Shown: piece after piece, positions 1 through 11,300 of the stretch | How the letters are laid out: every line of letters starts with the position of its first letter | Position numbering within the stretch: position 1 is the stretch's first letter | Assembly (NCBI GenBank): GCA_037349105.1 | Contig: JAYJMM010000110.1 | Coordinates: 2,790,001-2,854,000 of the forward strand | Source of the DNA: Limnomonas spitsbergensis | Taxonomy: Eukaryota; Chlorophyta; Chlorophyceae; Chlamydomonadales | Length of the DNA: 64,000 nt | Direction: 5' to 3' | Translations under genes and position numbers: made by a program | The notes under the pieces: model-generated | Databases searched by the model: none | Told to the model about the DNA's origin: nothing | What the model saw: only the letters and a program-made list of their open reading frames with translations

Positions 1-1
1 T

Positions 2-3000
2 GGCGGCAGCAGCGGGGCAGTCGGCCACGGGGCCCTCAGCGGCGATGAGGATGACGGGCCCGGCAGCCCCGTCTGGTCTCCGCGGAGGACAGCATCGGCA
101 ACGGCCAACAAGGAGCACCGGCTCGGCGCGGCGGCGCCTCTGCCGCGGCCGTCGCCGCTGTCGCGCCGCTCTGGCAGCCCGGATCACATGCTGCGCTACC
201 CGCTCAACAGCGTCAAGGGCGCGTTGGAGCTGCGGACCAACAGCCTGGACTCGCACCAGCTTGAGCCCGCGAGGCGCCGGCTGCTGCGTTCGCTGGCAGC
301 GGCCCGGCAGCTGCAACAGGGCCCCGCTGACCCCGAGGACGACGACGTGTTCGACTGGGGTGAGGAGCCAACGCTGCTCGTGCGCAGCCCGCTGGGCGCG
401 TCCGGGGGCAAGGCGGCGGCGGCAGCCGCCGCCTCGGCGCTCGGCCTGCGCCTGTCTGCAGGCGGCCAGGAGGAGCTCCAGGTTCCGGAGCAGGAGGAGG
501 AGGACTTTGCCGTCGTGAAGCTGAGGGAGGACTTCCCGATGCAGCCCTCCTGGTCAGTGCCTCAAACCGGCCTTTCTCTGGCCTCTGAGGCCGACCGGTC
601 TGCTGCGCCTCAGGGTCGCCAAAACACGCAGTCTGTGAGCTTTGTGGATGGGGGGCGGGACCCGATCGCGCTGCTGCTGGATGCGGGGCTGGAGGAGCCA
701 GCGGGGGAAATAGGCCGTGGCAGGTGGGTGGGAGGTTTGAATTTGAATTGTGGTGTGCGTGGGAGATGGGTCGTGGCAGGTATGTGGGATATTTGAATTT
801 GAATTGTGGTGTGTATGGGTGATGGGCCGTCGCAGGTATGTGAAATGTATGCATTTAAATTCGAACTTGAATTCTGATGCGCATGGATATGGGTTGGTGT
901 CAGTTGTGTGTGTATAGGGGAGGGGGGGAGGAGGTGTTCTATTTTTTGTTATAACTTAATGGAGCAAGTGGATTGTTTGATGCGAGGCTGGGCTGCTTCA
1001 TTTGACTCCGTTATTCCTCTCCATGTGGGGTGGTGCTGCCTCTGTGCCTCCACTCTGTCCATGACCCAATGCAGATCCCGTCAAGGCTTGACCCTCCCCA
1101 CTACTCCATCTTCTGCTTCAAGTTCCCTCACCTGTGTCCATTACGCTTTGCAGGTCCCGTCGAGCCTCGTTCGCACGCAGCTCCCCCATCCTCTGCTTGA
1201 ATGGCCCTCAACATTGTCCCTGCTCGGCTACTTTTCGCCCAACCCTGTCCATTATGCCTTGCAGGTCCCGCCGAGCCTCGTTCGCCCGCAACTCCCCCAT
1301 CCTCTGTTTCTTTGGCCGCGAGAAGGTCCACGACTGGAACTACGACTTCACAAGCAGCTCGGTGGAGGACATGGTGAGATACCGGGGTTCAGGTCATAGG
1401 TTCAGAGTCTGGCTGGTCTCAAAGTATTTGATATAGGGTTCAGGGTTCAGGGTTGTCCCAGACCCTTTGGTTAAGGTTTAAGGGTTCTGGCTTGTCTCAA
1501 ACCCTTCGTTTAAAGGTTCAGAGTTGTCCCAAACCATTAGGGTTCAGCGTTCACGCTTATCCATTCTGAGCGACCTCATGCGCCACTTTGTGCCAGGCAA
1601 GCACCTTCTCATCACCTTCCCTCCACACCTGCCCCCCCCTGCGCAGACCAAGCTGGTGTAGGACATGTTCATTCTGAGCGGCCTCATGAACCCCTGTATG
1701 CTAGACAAGCACCTTCTCATCACCTTCCCTCCACACCTCCACACCTGCCCACCCCTGCGCAGACCAAGCTGGTGTACGACATGTTTGTTCTGAGCGGCCT
1801 CATAAGCCACTTCTCACTGGACATTCAAGTTCTCAGCAACTTTGTGTCTGCGGTCGCGGCGCTGTACCACTCGGCAGTACCGTACCATAACTTCAACCAT
1901 GTGTGCCACGTACTGCACTCAACATGGATGGTGAGGGCCACTGCTAATTTCAGAGGGCTGTACCGCCTGGCAGTACATGAATTGTAGGGCTTTTTCCCTT
2001 CGGGATAGCTGTACTGCCTGGCCGTTCTTGGATTGTGAGAGCCACTGTTAATTTCAGAGGGCTGTAGCGCTTGGCAGTACATGCATTGTGGGGGCCTTTG
2101 TTTATTTAAAAGAGCTGTACCGCCTGCCCTAACATGGATTGACAGTGGCACTGCCCATTTCAGAGGGCTGGACCGCCTAGCGGTACATGGATTGAGATTG
2201 CCCTCACGTATTATATTCTTCAGGGCGGATCGTTTATTTATTTATTATCCATTATCATTTAGTTATTTGTGCATTTGTTCATTCTCCAGGTTCTGCAGAC
2301 TGACACGTGCCTCCAGCTGCTGACCAAGGAGGAGCACCTGGGCCTCCTGCTGGCGGCCCTGTGCCACGACCTGGACCACGACGGGCACAGCAACGGCTTC
2401 CATATCAACTCCAAGGTAAGAGTGGGAGGAAGAGTGTGCGGAAGAGTGGGAGGAAGAGTGATGAAGGGCTTGCTTCTGGCAAGCTGTGTCATGTCTAGGC
2501 CTTACAACGACAGCTCAGTGCTGGAAGGCCTCTACGAAGCACTCACATGCCTCCTCCCTCTCTCGACCGGCCCGGCTGTGCTATGACAAATCAATGCTGG
2601 AGAACCACCATGCGGCACTGACCTGCCTCCTTTCCCCTATGAACCTAAGCCCTGACCCTTTGACCCTTTGTTTGGTTACAGAGCGAGCTGGCCCGGCTGT
2701 ACAATGACTACTCTGTGCTGGAGAACCACCACGCAGCGCTCACCTTCGAGGTGCTGCGGAGGAAGGACTGCATGTTGCTGGTGAGCACGGGGACTTCGGG
2801 GGTTGACATGATTGAAGAGTGTAATTGAAAAATGATTGAAGAGTGGTTTCAAATGGGAGCAGGTGGGTGCGCATGTGGATGGTGATGCTAAGGATGGACT
2901 ACAAGCTGCTGTTGAGCAAGGGGGCCTACTTGGGGTTTGAAACGGTGATGCAAAGCCTGTGATTAACTTCACAAACCATGTCATCAACATTTCACCCTCC

Positions 3001-6000
3001 CTCAACGAGAAACCATGTGGGGACCATTCACCCTCCCCTCAACAAGAAACCATGTGGGGACCATTCACCCTCCCCTCAACAAGAAACCATGTGGGGACCA
3101 TTCACCCTCCCCTCAACAAGAAACCATGTGGGGACCATTCACCCTCCCATCAACGAGAAACCATGTGGGGACCATTCACCCTCCCCTCAACAAGAAACCA
3201 TGTGGGGACCATTCACCCTCCCCTCAACGAGAAACCATGTGGGGACCATTCACCCTCCCATCAACGAGAAACCATGTGGGGACCATTCACCCTCCCCTCA
3301 ACAAGAAACCATGTGGGGACCATTCACCCTCCCCTCAACAAGAAACCATGTGGGGACCATTCATCCTCCCCTCAACAAGAAACCATGTGGGGACCATTCA
3401 CCCTCCCCTCAACAAGAAACCATGTGGGGACCATTCACCCTCCCCTCAACGAGAAACCATGTGGGGACCATTCACCCTCCCCTCAACGAGAAACCATGTG
3501 GGGACCATTCACCCTCCCATCAACAAGAAACCATGTGGGGACCATTCACCCTCCCCTCAACAAGAAACCATGTGGGGACCATTCACCATCCCCTCAACAA
3601 GAAACCATGTGGGGACCATTCACCCTCCCCTCAACAAGAAACCATGTGGGGACCATTCACCCTCCCCTCAACAAGAAACCATGTGGGGACCATTCACCCT
3701 CCCCTCAACAAGAAACCATTTGGGGACCATTCACCCTCCCCTCAACAAGAAACCATGTGGGGACCATTCACCCTCCCCTCAACAAGAAACCATGTGGGGA
3801 CCATTCACCCTCCCCTCAACAAGAAACCATTTGGGGACCATTCACCCTCCCCTCAACGAGAAACCATGTGGGGACCATTCACCCTCCCCTCAACAAGAAA
3901 CCATGTGTGGACCATTCACCCTCCCCTCAACAAGAAACCATGTGGGGACCATTCACCCTCCCCTCAACAAGAAACCATGTGGGGACCATTCACCCTCCCC
4001 TCAACAAGAAACCATGTGGGGACCATTCACCCTCCCCTCAACAAGAAACCATGTGGGGACCATTCACCCTCCCCTCAACAAGAAACCATGTGGGGACCAT
4101 TCACCCTCCCCTCAACAAGAAACCATGTGGGGACCATTCACCCTCCCCTCAACGAGAAACCATGTGGGGACCATTCACCCTCCCCTCAACAAGAAACCAT
4201 GTGGGGACCATTCACCCTCCCCTCAACAAGAAACCATGTGGGGACCATTCACCCTCCCATCAACAAGAAACCATGTGGGGACCATTCACCCTCCCATCAA
4301 CGAGAAACCATGTGGGGACCATTCACCATCCCCTCAACAAGAAACCATGTGGGGACCATTCACCCTCCCCTCAACAAGAAACCATGTGGGGACCATTCAC
4401 CCTCCCCTCAACAAGAAACCATGTGGGGACCATTCACCCTCCCCTCAACGAGAAACCATGTGGGGACCATTCACCCTCCCCTCAACAAGAAACCATGTGG
4501 GGACCATTCACCCTTCCCTCAACACGAAACCATGTGGGGACCATTCACCCTCCCCTCAACAAGAAACCATGTGGGGACCATTCACCCTCCCCTCAACAAG
4601 AAACCATGTGGGGACCATTCACCCTCCCATCAACACGAAACCATGTGGGGACCATTCACCCTCCCCTCAACAAGAAACCATGTGGGGACCATTCACCCTC
4701 CCCTCAACAAGAAACCATGTGGGGACCATTCACCCTCCCCTCAACAAGAAACCATGTGGGGACCATTCACCCTCCCCTCAACAAGAAACCATTTGGGGAC
4801 CATTCACCCTCCCCTCAACGAGAAACCATGTGGGGACCATGTGGGGACCATGTGGAGACCACGGGCTGCATCGGTAACCCTCAACCTCCTACCCCTTCCC
4901 CTTCTCCCCTAAACCCTAATCCCCTCTCCTGTCAGGACCACGTGAATATATGGATCCGGATCCAAGTACCTTATGACCCAACCCTCCTCCCACCGCCCCT
5001 CTCAGGATTATCTAGAACCTGAAGCGCAACCCTCTCGCCCCCCCGCCTCTGCGAGGACTGATAGGATGTAGATCTGGATCTGGGTGAAAAATAAAACCCT
5101 TCTCCCCTCGCTCCTGTTTCAGGACCAATTGGACCAGGATATGCCGGATGCATCTACGCTGGATGCATACCGGATCATCAGCTGCATCATGATCACCACG
5201 ATCTAGATCTCGATCTGGAATGAACTCAAAACACTTAACCCTCCTCCCCTCAAACCTGTTTCAGGATCACTTGGACCAGGATGTCCAGAGGCGCCTGCGC
5301 CGGATCATCATCGGATGCATTATGGCAACGGACATGACGAATCACAACCAGCTTTCGCAGGACTTCAGGAAGCACGACACTGTGGTGAGAAGCATGGGGG
5401 GCTTAACCCCCAAAATTGGTGGACGGGAGACTTGAAACCTGTAGCTAAATTGTAGCTGAAGTAACAGCCTACGCCTAAGATTAATTCATTCACAGCGCCC
5501 CGCCTGTTGGCCACCCGTGGCTTTGCGATTTTTGAAGCTGGGGGGAGGGTTTGCCACTTTTTCCGTGGAACCCTGAAGTCTTGACCCTCCTGAACCTCCA
5601 CCCCCATCCTCTCCCCTTGTTCTTTCTCCCTACCACCCACCTTCCACCCACCTTCCATCCACCTTCCACCTACCCACCCCCTCTGCAGTTTTCCCCGGAC
5701 AATGAAGCGTGCCGCTCTATCATGATTCAGACCATCCTGCACGCGTCAGACATCGGCAATGCGGTACGTTAAACTTTCTGGGAATACCCTAACTCTTAAC
5801 CCTAAAGTAAGGTGTTCCGTGTTGGGGTTCAGGTATTCAGGGTTATGGGGTTCAGGTCATCCGGGTTCCAGGTTAGGGTTGAGGGCTTAGGACATTCCAG
5901 GTCTGGGATTAAGCCAGTCTGGGTTATAAGGGCTTAGGCATTGCGGCTACGTCACGGCCGCAGAGTCCGGGTGCAGCGTGCCCTGCTGCGGGGTCCACCA

Positions 6001-6945
6001 GCCGTTGGTCCTTAGCCCTTTACCCTAAACTAGTGCCCTGCTGCTGGGCCCACCAGCCGTGGGCCGGTCAATGTTTGCTCCCGTATGGCCCAGCAGGGTT
6101 CAGGGTTTAAGGCCTTTACCCTGCTGAACCCTGAACCCTGAACAGTAAATATAAAGCCTAGTACCGTGGTCCCTACTACTGCCCTTCAGCTAGCCCCTAA
6201 CTCACTAAACGCAAATCCCAGGTGCGCCCGTTCGACGTGAACGATGTGATGCGCAGCCGCATTCACCACGAGTTTGAGGCCCTGGCGGCGGAGGAGGGCG
6301 AGCTCGGGATCCCTGTCACCTTCGCCATTGACACCAAGGACCCGGTCATGTGCGCCCAGGTGTGTGTGGAAGTGTGCATATGGTTCATACCTGGGGGAAG
6401 AGTATGGGGAAGGGGGGGAAGGGGGAGCCACGGGTGCGGAGCTGTGTCATCCTTGCGATCATCAGCTAGGAGCAAATTAGGTGTGGAGCTCATTTGTGTG
6501 GACGGCTTCCATGCCTGGGCGATAAGGTTGGAAAGTGTGGGTCATGATAACGCTTAATTGCGAACACTCTTTTGCCCCACAGATGGTGATTAATTGACTG
6601 AAATAGGTGGTACAGCCCTTTGGAGTTAGATCCTGATCGCAGTAGCTTTCGGATCTCTGATGACCTAAACCCTGACCCAGCAAACTTGACCCCCTTGCCC
6701 TGTAGATGGAGGTTAATTTCCTGGAATACGTCGTGCAGCCCTTTTGGGAGATGCTGGCAGCGGCGGTCCCTGAGCTCCAGCCGCAGTGGCAGATGGTCGT
6801 GACTAACAAAGAAAAGTACCTGGTGCTAGCCAAGGCAGCGACGGCGCGCGCTGCGGCCGCGCAGCAGGCTGCTGACGATGGGCAAGGGGCAGACACCCTG
6901 CTGGCCGGTGGAGGAGCGACGAGCATGGCTGCCGGCGTCGTGTGA
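2..6945 (+). CDS. Class I 3',5'-cyclic-nucleotide phosphodiesterase (5' partial, nine exons)
   Basis: Hydrolyses cAMP and/or cGMP to the 5'-nucleotide. Exons 2-723, 1265-1373, 1763-1930, 2290-2415, 2682-2780, 5265-5384, 5689-5763, 6222-6359 and 6706-6945 all join in phase and give 598 residues to a TGA stop; the frame is open at the left edge, so the start lies outside. The first 240 residues are low-complexity and contain QSVSFVDGG. The catalytic domain (about 275-560) has the metal-binding signatures YHNFNH (about residue 319), HDLDHDGHSN (about 359, the HDxxHxGxxN motif), MATDMTNH and HASDIGN, then CAQ and FWEML. Family membership is certain; cAMP versus cGMP preference is not readable. 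No transmembrane or GAF segment appears in the visible part. The tail after about residue 565 is Ala/Gln-rich. It converges with the minus-strand BTB gene. Every larger intron carries decayed copies of adjacent exon edges. Confidence 0.93.
1073..1200 (+). repeat. Two echoes of PDE exon 2 start
   Basis: TGCAGATCCCGTCAAGGCTT (1071) and TGCAGGTCCCGTCGAGCCTC (1151), each followed by CCCCCATCCTCTGCTT-like sequence, copy the acceptor and start of the exon at 1265. Confidence 0.9.
1555..1760 (+). repeat. Two echoes of PDE exon 3 start
   Basis: CGCAGACCAAGCTGGTGTAG (1643) copies the acceptor and exon 3 opening but has a TAG where the exon has TAC. A shorter copy starts at about 1558. Both contain ATTCTGAGCGxCCTCATG. 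Confidence 0.9.
1940..2200 (+). repeat. Four to five echoes of the PDE exon 3 metal-site region
   Basis: AGGGCTGTACCGCCTGGCAG followed by TACATGGATTG recurs at about 1953, 2005, 2065, 2120 and 2170, copying the GCGCTGTACCACTCGGCAGT segment just before the HN motif in exon 3. Confidence 0.75.
2490..2640 (+). repeat. Two echoes of PDE exon 5 start
   Basis: CTTACAACGACAGCTCAGTG (2501) and CGGCCCGGCTGTGCTATGAC (2568) copy the exon 5 sequence that encodes ARLYNDYSVLENHHAAL. Confidence 0.85.
2989..4850. repeat. 37-bp minisatellite (~50 copies) in PDE intron 5
   Basis: The unit is ACCATTCACCCTCCCCTCAA followed by CAAGAAACCATGTGGGG. Variants include CATCAACGAG and CATTTGGGG. Because 37 is not divisible by three and the unit lacks stops, all three plus frames are open for 620-687 residues. 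It is intronic and not a gene. Confidence 0.97.
4930..5215 (+). repeat. Three echoes of PDE exon 6 start
   Basis: Copies of TCAGGACCA(C/A)..TGGACCAGGATxTGCCGGATG start at about 4933, 5002 and 5121; the third also repeats CGGATCATCAGCTGCATCAT. The true exon starts at 5265. Confidence 0.8.
6575..6645 (+). repeat. Echo of PDE exon 9 start
   Basis: CACAGATGGTGATTAATTGA followed by GTGGTACAGCCCTTTGGAG copies TGTAGATGGAGGTTAATTTC and GTCGTGCAGCCCTTTTGGGAG at 6701-6750. Confidence 0.85.
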
Positions 6946-8346
6946 GGGGCAGCCGAGCAGGCTGTTGACCTGTTAAGGGCGGCCAAGCAGGCTGTTGATG
7001 AGGAGGGGGCGGCTGGCGGAGCATCTCAGATTGACTCAATTTTGGAGGATTGCCACTCAGTGGACAGATGCCAGGAGCCACCTTGTCCCGGCAGATTCTG
7101 CTCTGTTGTATTCTGTTCCTGTAGATTGTGTTCCGATTCTGTTACGGCAGATTCTCGTCCGGCAGATATTTGTTTTGGCGTATTCCAAGTGGGCTCTGGT
7201 TATGTGAAACCCGAATACGTGTGCATGTTTGTGTCACAAGCTGATGGGGCCTGTTTGTATACCGTCCTAGGAGTTGTGCGGGGCAATCCTCCGCAGCTTT
7301 GTGTACATATATATGGCTGTGGTTCCCCCTGGTGTACTTACATGCCGGGCTGCTTGTACATATTTTGGCGGCGTTCGCAGTATGCGTATGTTCCTTTTCT
7401 TGTTCCGCGGGTGTGAGCGTTTTGACGCTTGTTACAGCGATGCTTGGGCGCGGAACATGCGGTCTAAGTACCTTGTTCATCCTCTCTCTCTTTTTCCATA
7501 ATTTTAATAAAATTGCTCTGTGGAAGCGGCCGCTGTCATGCTCTGAGATGCGGCCGGGGAGAATGGACGTAATAAGCCACTACTCTTTCAGGATGACCCA
7601 TAGACCCTAATGACATATATAACACCTCTGGGCCCTGCTCAAAATGCTCGGCCGTGTGGGCGCCTGACTGTCTGGTCGGGAAGAAAATAAATAATAATGT
7701 ACATCCCTGTTGTACCTCCAACAAACTACCAATCACCGAAAGGAGGTTCAACTGCCCCATTGCCACCTGAAACATGTCACCACAACTAAATAACAGGATG
7801 TTAGGTGACCCTGTGAATGCCGCACTACATGAAGCGGGTCAGTATCTTCAGAAGAATCCTTCGTCAAACTTTTGTCTTCTATAAATTATAATACATTTTC
7901 TCGCACAATATGCAACTGAACATTTGGTTGCCACGTCCATTGGTCGTCCTCCTTGAAACTGTTAAACGGCCAACTCATGGACCTCATGGATCTCATAGAT
8001 CTCAAGGATCCCATGTCAGATCTTAACAAGCCTATGTGTCTCACAGGTCTCACAGAAAACTTAATTAGGCCACAGCACTGTGCACTCCTCTGCTCCTCAG
8101 TTGAGCCAAATCATTTTCCACTCCTGAGGGCCCGGCTTAGGGTATAGGGATTAAACCAGAAGCCCAACCCCCAAAACCCTTAGTTGGGCGACAGCACTTC
8201 ACACCCTTGCGGGTCCGGCTTAGGGTTAAGGGTTTGAACCCTTTACCTGAACCCCTTACCCCTAAGCTGGGCCACAGCATGTCACACTCCTGAGGGTCGG
8301 GCTCAGGGTTAAGACTTGACAACCCTAAACCCCAAACTCGCCCCCC
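6946..8346. other. Convergent 3' intergenic region between PDE and BTB genes
   Basis: This holds the PDE 3' UTR and the presumed 3' UTR of the minus-strand BTB gene. I found no TGTAA polyadenylation signal close behind the PDE stop; an AATAAA lies near 7506. A copy of the short dispersed repeat sits at about 7623-7690. Three imperfect copies of a GGGTTAGGG-rich segment lie at about 8130-8346. No coding exon could be supported here. Confidence 0.5.
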
Positions 8347-11300
8347 TCAGTTGGGCCAAAGCACTTTGCACTCATGCGGGTCAGGCTGCAACATGCAGCT
8401 GGTGTTGCCGCACGCCGGGCAGGACGGTGTGTGGCGGCTGTTGACGACCTTGAGCCAGGTGGAGTTGCCCTTGGACGCCCGCAGGCTCTTGAACAGGGCC
8501 ACCGTCATCCCGCAGTTGCCGCAGGAGTACAAGCTCTGAGCGGACACCATGCAGGCGCTCACCTACACAGGGGGGAGATCACGTTTGGGGTGGGTGGGGC
8601 GTCCACCATGGCTTTCTTAAACATTAGCAGATCATTTGCTGCTGCAGGAGTACAGGTGCTTGGCAGCCACCATGACAGTGCTTACCTGTGCTGGGAAGCG
8701 ATCATGATTAGGCGGTACGGTATGGTAAGATATTTCCCTGTACTGGCAGTTCTCTTGATCATTAGTCTGTCATATATTGGCGCAGGAGTACAGGCGCTGA
8801 GCTGCCATTATGGAGGCGTTGACCGTTGACAAAGGGGGACGACACTCGTATTTAGGGTACATTAGAACGACTTTGACTCCGATCGTAATTAAATAATTAA
8901 TATGAGCGCGCAGACATGGCTGCGCGCTCATATTAATGCAAAAATCGCCGCTGCGCGGAGCGTCAGTCAGGTGCCCAAACAACTGTTTTGGGGGTGCGCG
9001 GTGTGAATTTAAAAACAGCAGGGTTGTTTGATTCGACATCCGTTCAGTCATCCTTGTCAAGTGTGCCCAAATAGCCCTGCAAAGTAACACTACTGGTGAC
9101 TCAGATGAGCACTTCCGGTACTCGCAGCTAGCATTACTGCTCAGTTCAGCCTCCATCCACTCGGCTCGCCAGTCAAATCACCAACGCCTCTCCTCAGCCT
9201 GCGTGGTCTTCCAATCCTCCTCATCCTAAGTAGTGGCGTAGAGCACTTTGCCGAGCATAATCCCGTTCGTAAAACGGTTGTACAGTTTGTGTCACTTGAT
9301 GTCCATGCGGCGCCTTGCATGTGACATAATTTGGTCTATGAAACAACCATCCATTATATTAAACATCTTAAAGAAAACTAGTGAGCTCAGCTAACAGGAG
9401 TTGGCCAGGAACGGAGGCAAGATCGCTAAGGGAGGAGGCGGAGGCTGACGCTCGTGAGGATGCCCAGGCGATGGGGCTGGCGACATGGGTGCCGAAGAGG
9501 CCTGTTGGACGCCCTCCCAAAACCACGCACCAACTAGTACCACGCGCGGTCATTATGTCCCCAGGCAGAACTTGCTGGGGTCGCCGAGGCGTACATGGCT
9601 AGAGCACCCCCAAATGGCAGGCTTTATCCTCCAAGCGGTACAGCGACACACGAGCTATCGCGAGGCCGTCAGGGCGCTGAAGCATCGCATGCCGGATCTC
9701 TTCGACGGCTTGAACGAGTCCACTGTCCGGGGCAGGGTTTTAACGATGTCTTACTGTACTGGCTGAAAGTGCTGCGCGGAAGGAAATTTAAATTGTTCCC
9801 AGTGATGCGCGATGTTAAATTAAATGAACTGCTGCGCGACGTTAAATTAAATTAAATTTTTGTCGCTGCGCGACCGTTTTAAAAACTCTGTTTAGCTGCG
9901 CGACGGATTTTTTTTGGTGCTGGAACTTCTTTGCCCAAGTGGTTGAACTCTTGTTGCCGCAGCAGTACAGGCGCTGAGCTGCCACCGCGGAGGCCTTCAC
10001 GTATCCAGGAAAAAACCAGTTTGATAAACATTTGAACGGTGCCATGCTGTTAGAGGCGTACTGTAGTTTCCTTTCTTTTGTCATTTTTAGTTAAGCATTT
10101 GTTGCCGCAGCAGATAAGGCAACTGGGCAGTCAACATGGCAGCACTGTGAACATGATTGAAGACTCCCCTGGGAGGGGCAATTTAGGGTTGAGGGTTTAT
10201 GGTTTAGAGTTTAGGGTCTAGCGCCGCCACGTCGACTGCGCCACGGAGATTAATGAGGGTGATGGAAATCATATACAAGCCAGGCCTAGCAGTGTTGTCA
10301 AACAGGTTTAGATACTCCGCCATCCCACACTGGTTTCAGACTCACCTGCTCCTGTGCCCTAGCCCGGATCAGCAACCCGTCCACAAGCGCCGCCAACCCA
10401 TCCATACGGGCTGCTGTCGCGGCGGTCCGCACGCGGCCGTCCGCCGCGGCCGCAGCCGCGACCGCGGGCGCCGCATCCCCGACGTCCGATACGCGTTGGG
10501 TGCGCCGTGGCAGCGGCGCCGCCAGCGCCGCCACGTCGACCGCGATCGCGGCGGTTGAGGGGGAGATGGACCCTGCCGAGGACTGCAACAGCTCACGCAC
10601 CATCGCGTGCGCCGCCCAGACACTTCCACTGCCGTCTCCTCCTCCGCCGCCGCCATCTACCCCGCCGCTGCCTCCTCCTCCTCCGCCGCCGCCGTGGTTG
10701 ACACGTAGCTGCCCTTCCGCAGCTGCCGCCCGTATTGCGCCCGTGCACTGATCCTTCAGCGGCCGCAGCTCCGAGCCGCGCCCCGCGCAGTGCGCCAGCC
10801 GCAGCATCTTGAGCACCGCCAGGGGGCTGTGCGGGTCCAGGCTCAGCGGCAGGCCCGGTCCTTTGCCGTCTGCTGATCCCGTGTTGAGAAGGGACAGGCA
10901 GCGAGAGCGTACCACAGGCAGGGCCCAGATGTCAGCCAGGGTGAGCCAGCGGGGGACGTAGCCGGGGTGGGACGGTTCCATAGAGAGAGGCATGGCAGCC
11001 AGCTGAAAACAAGGACAAGGAAACATGAGATGCCGTAGGGGCCACAGAGTGACAAATAGTGACCTAAGGCACCACTGACTCTGTGGGGTAGATACATAAG
11101 GATGGAGGGAAACAATGTGAATGATTGACCAATGATGGACCAAAGAGTGACGAAAGAGTGACCAACAAGTGTGGGACCAGAATGTGGCTCGGCAGGAGGG
11201 TGGGATGAGGGTAGGCGCAGGAAGGGGCACCATATGTAGAGTGTTCGAAGCTGGTAGTCTGCACATTGCTATGGCCGAAGAAGGAAACACTGATGACGGC

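Larger units (their letters stand above)
8600..10160 (-). repeat. Decayed copies of the BTB gene's last-exon start
   Basis: Four copies of the last exon's acceptor-side sequence lie upstream of the true exon start (8562) in the intron, at about 8640-8690, 8782-8825, 9955-10005 and 10098-10150. They still read like (A)AQxLYSCxN, resembling the exon's SAQSLYSCGN, but carry stops or shifts. A transposon remnant separates the second and third copies. Confidence 0.75.

Noticed and set aside
2959..5022. Three overlapping plus-strand frames of 620-687 residues
   Set aside because: Read-through of the 37-bp minisatellite inside a PDE intron; flanking exons splice in phase across it.
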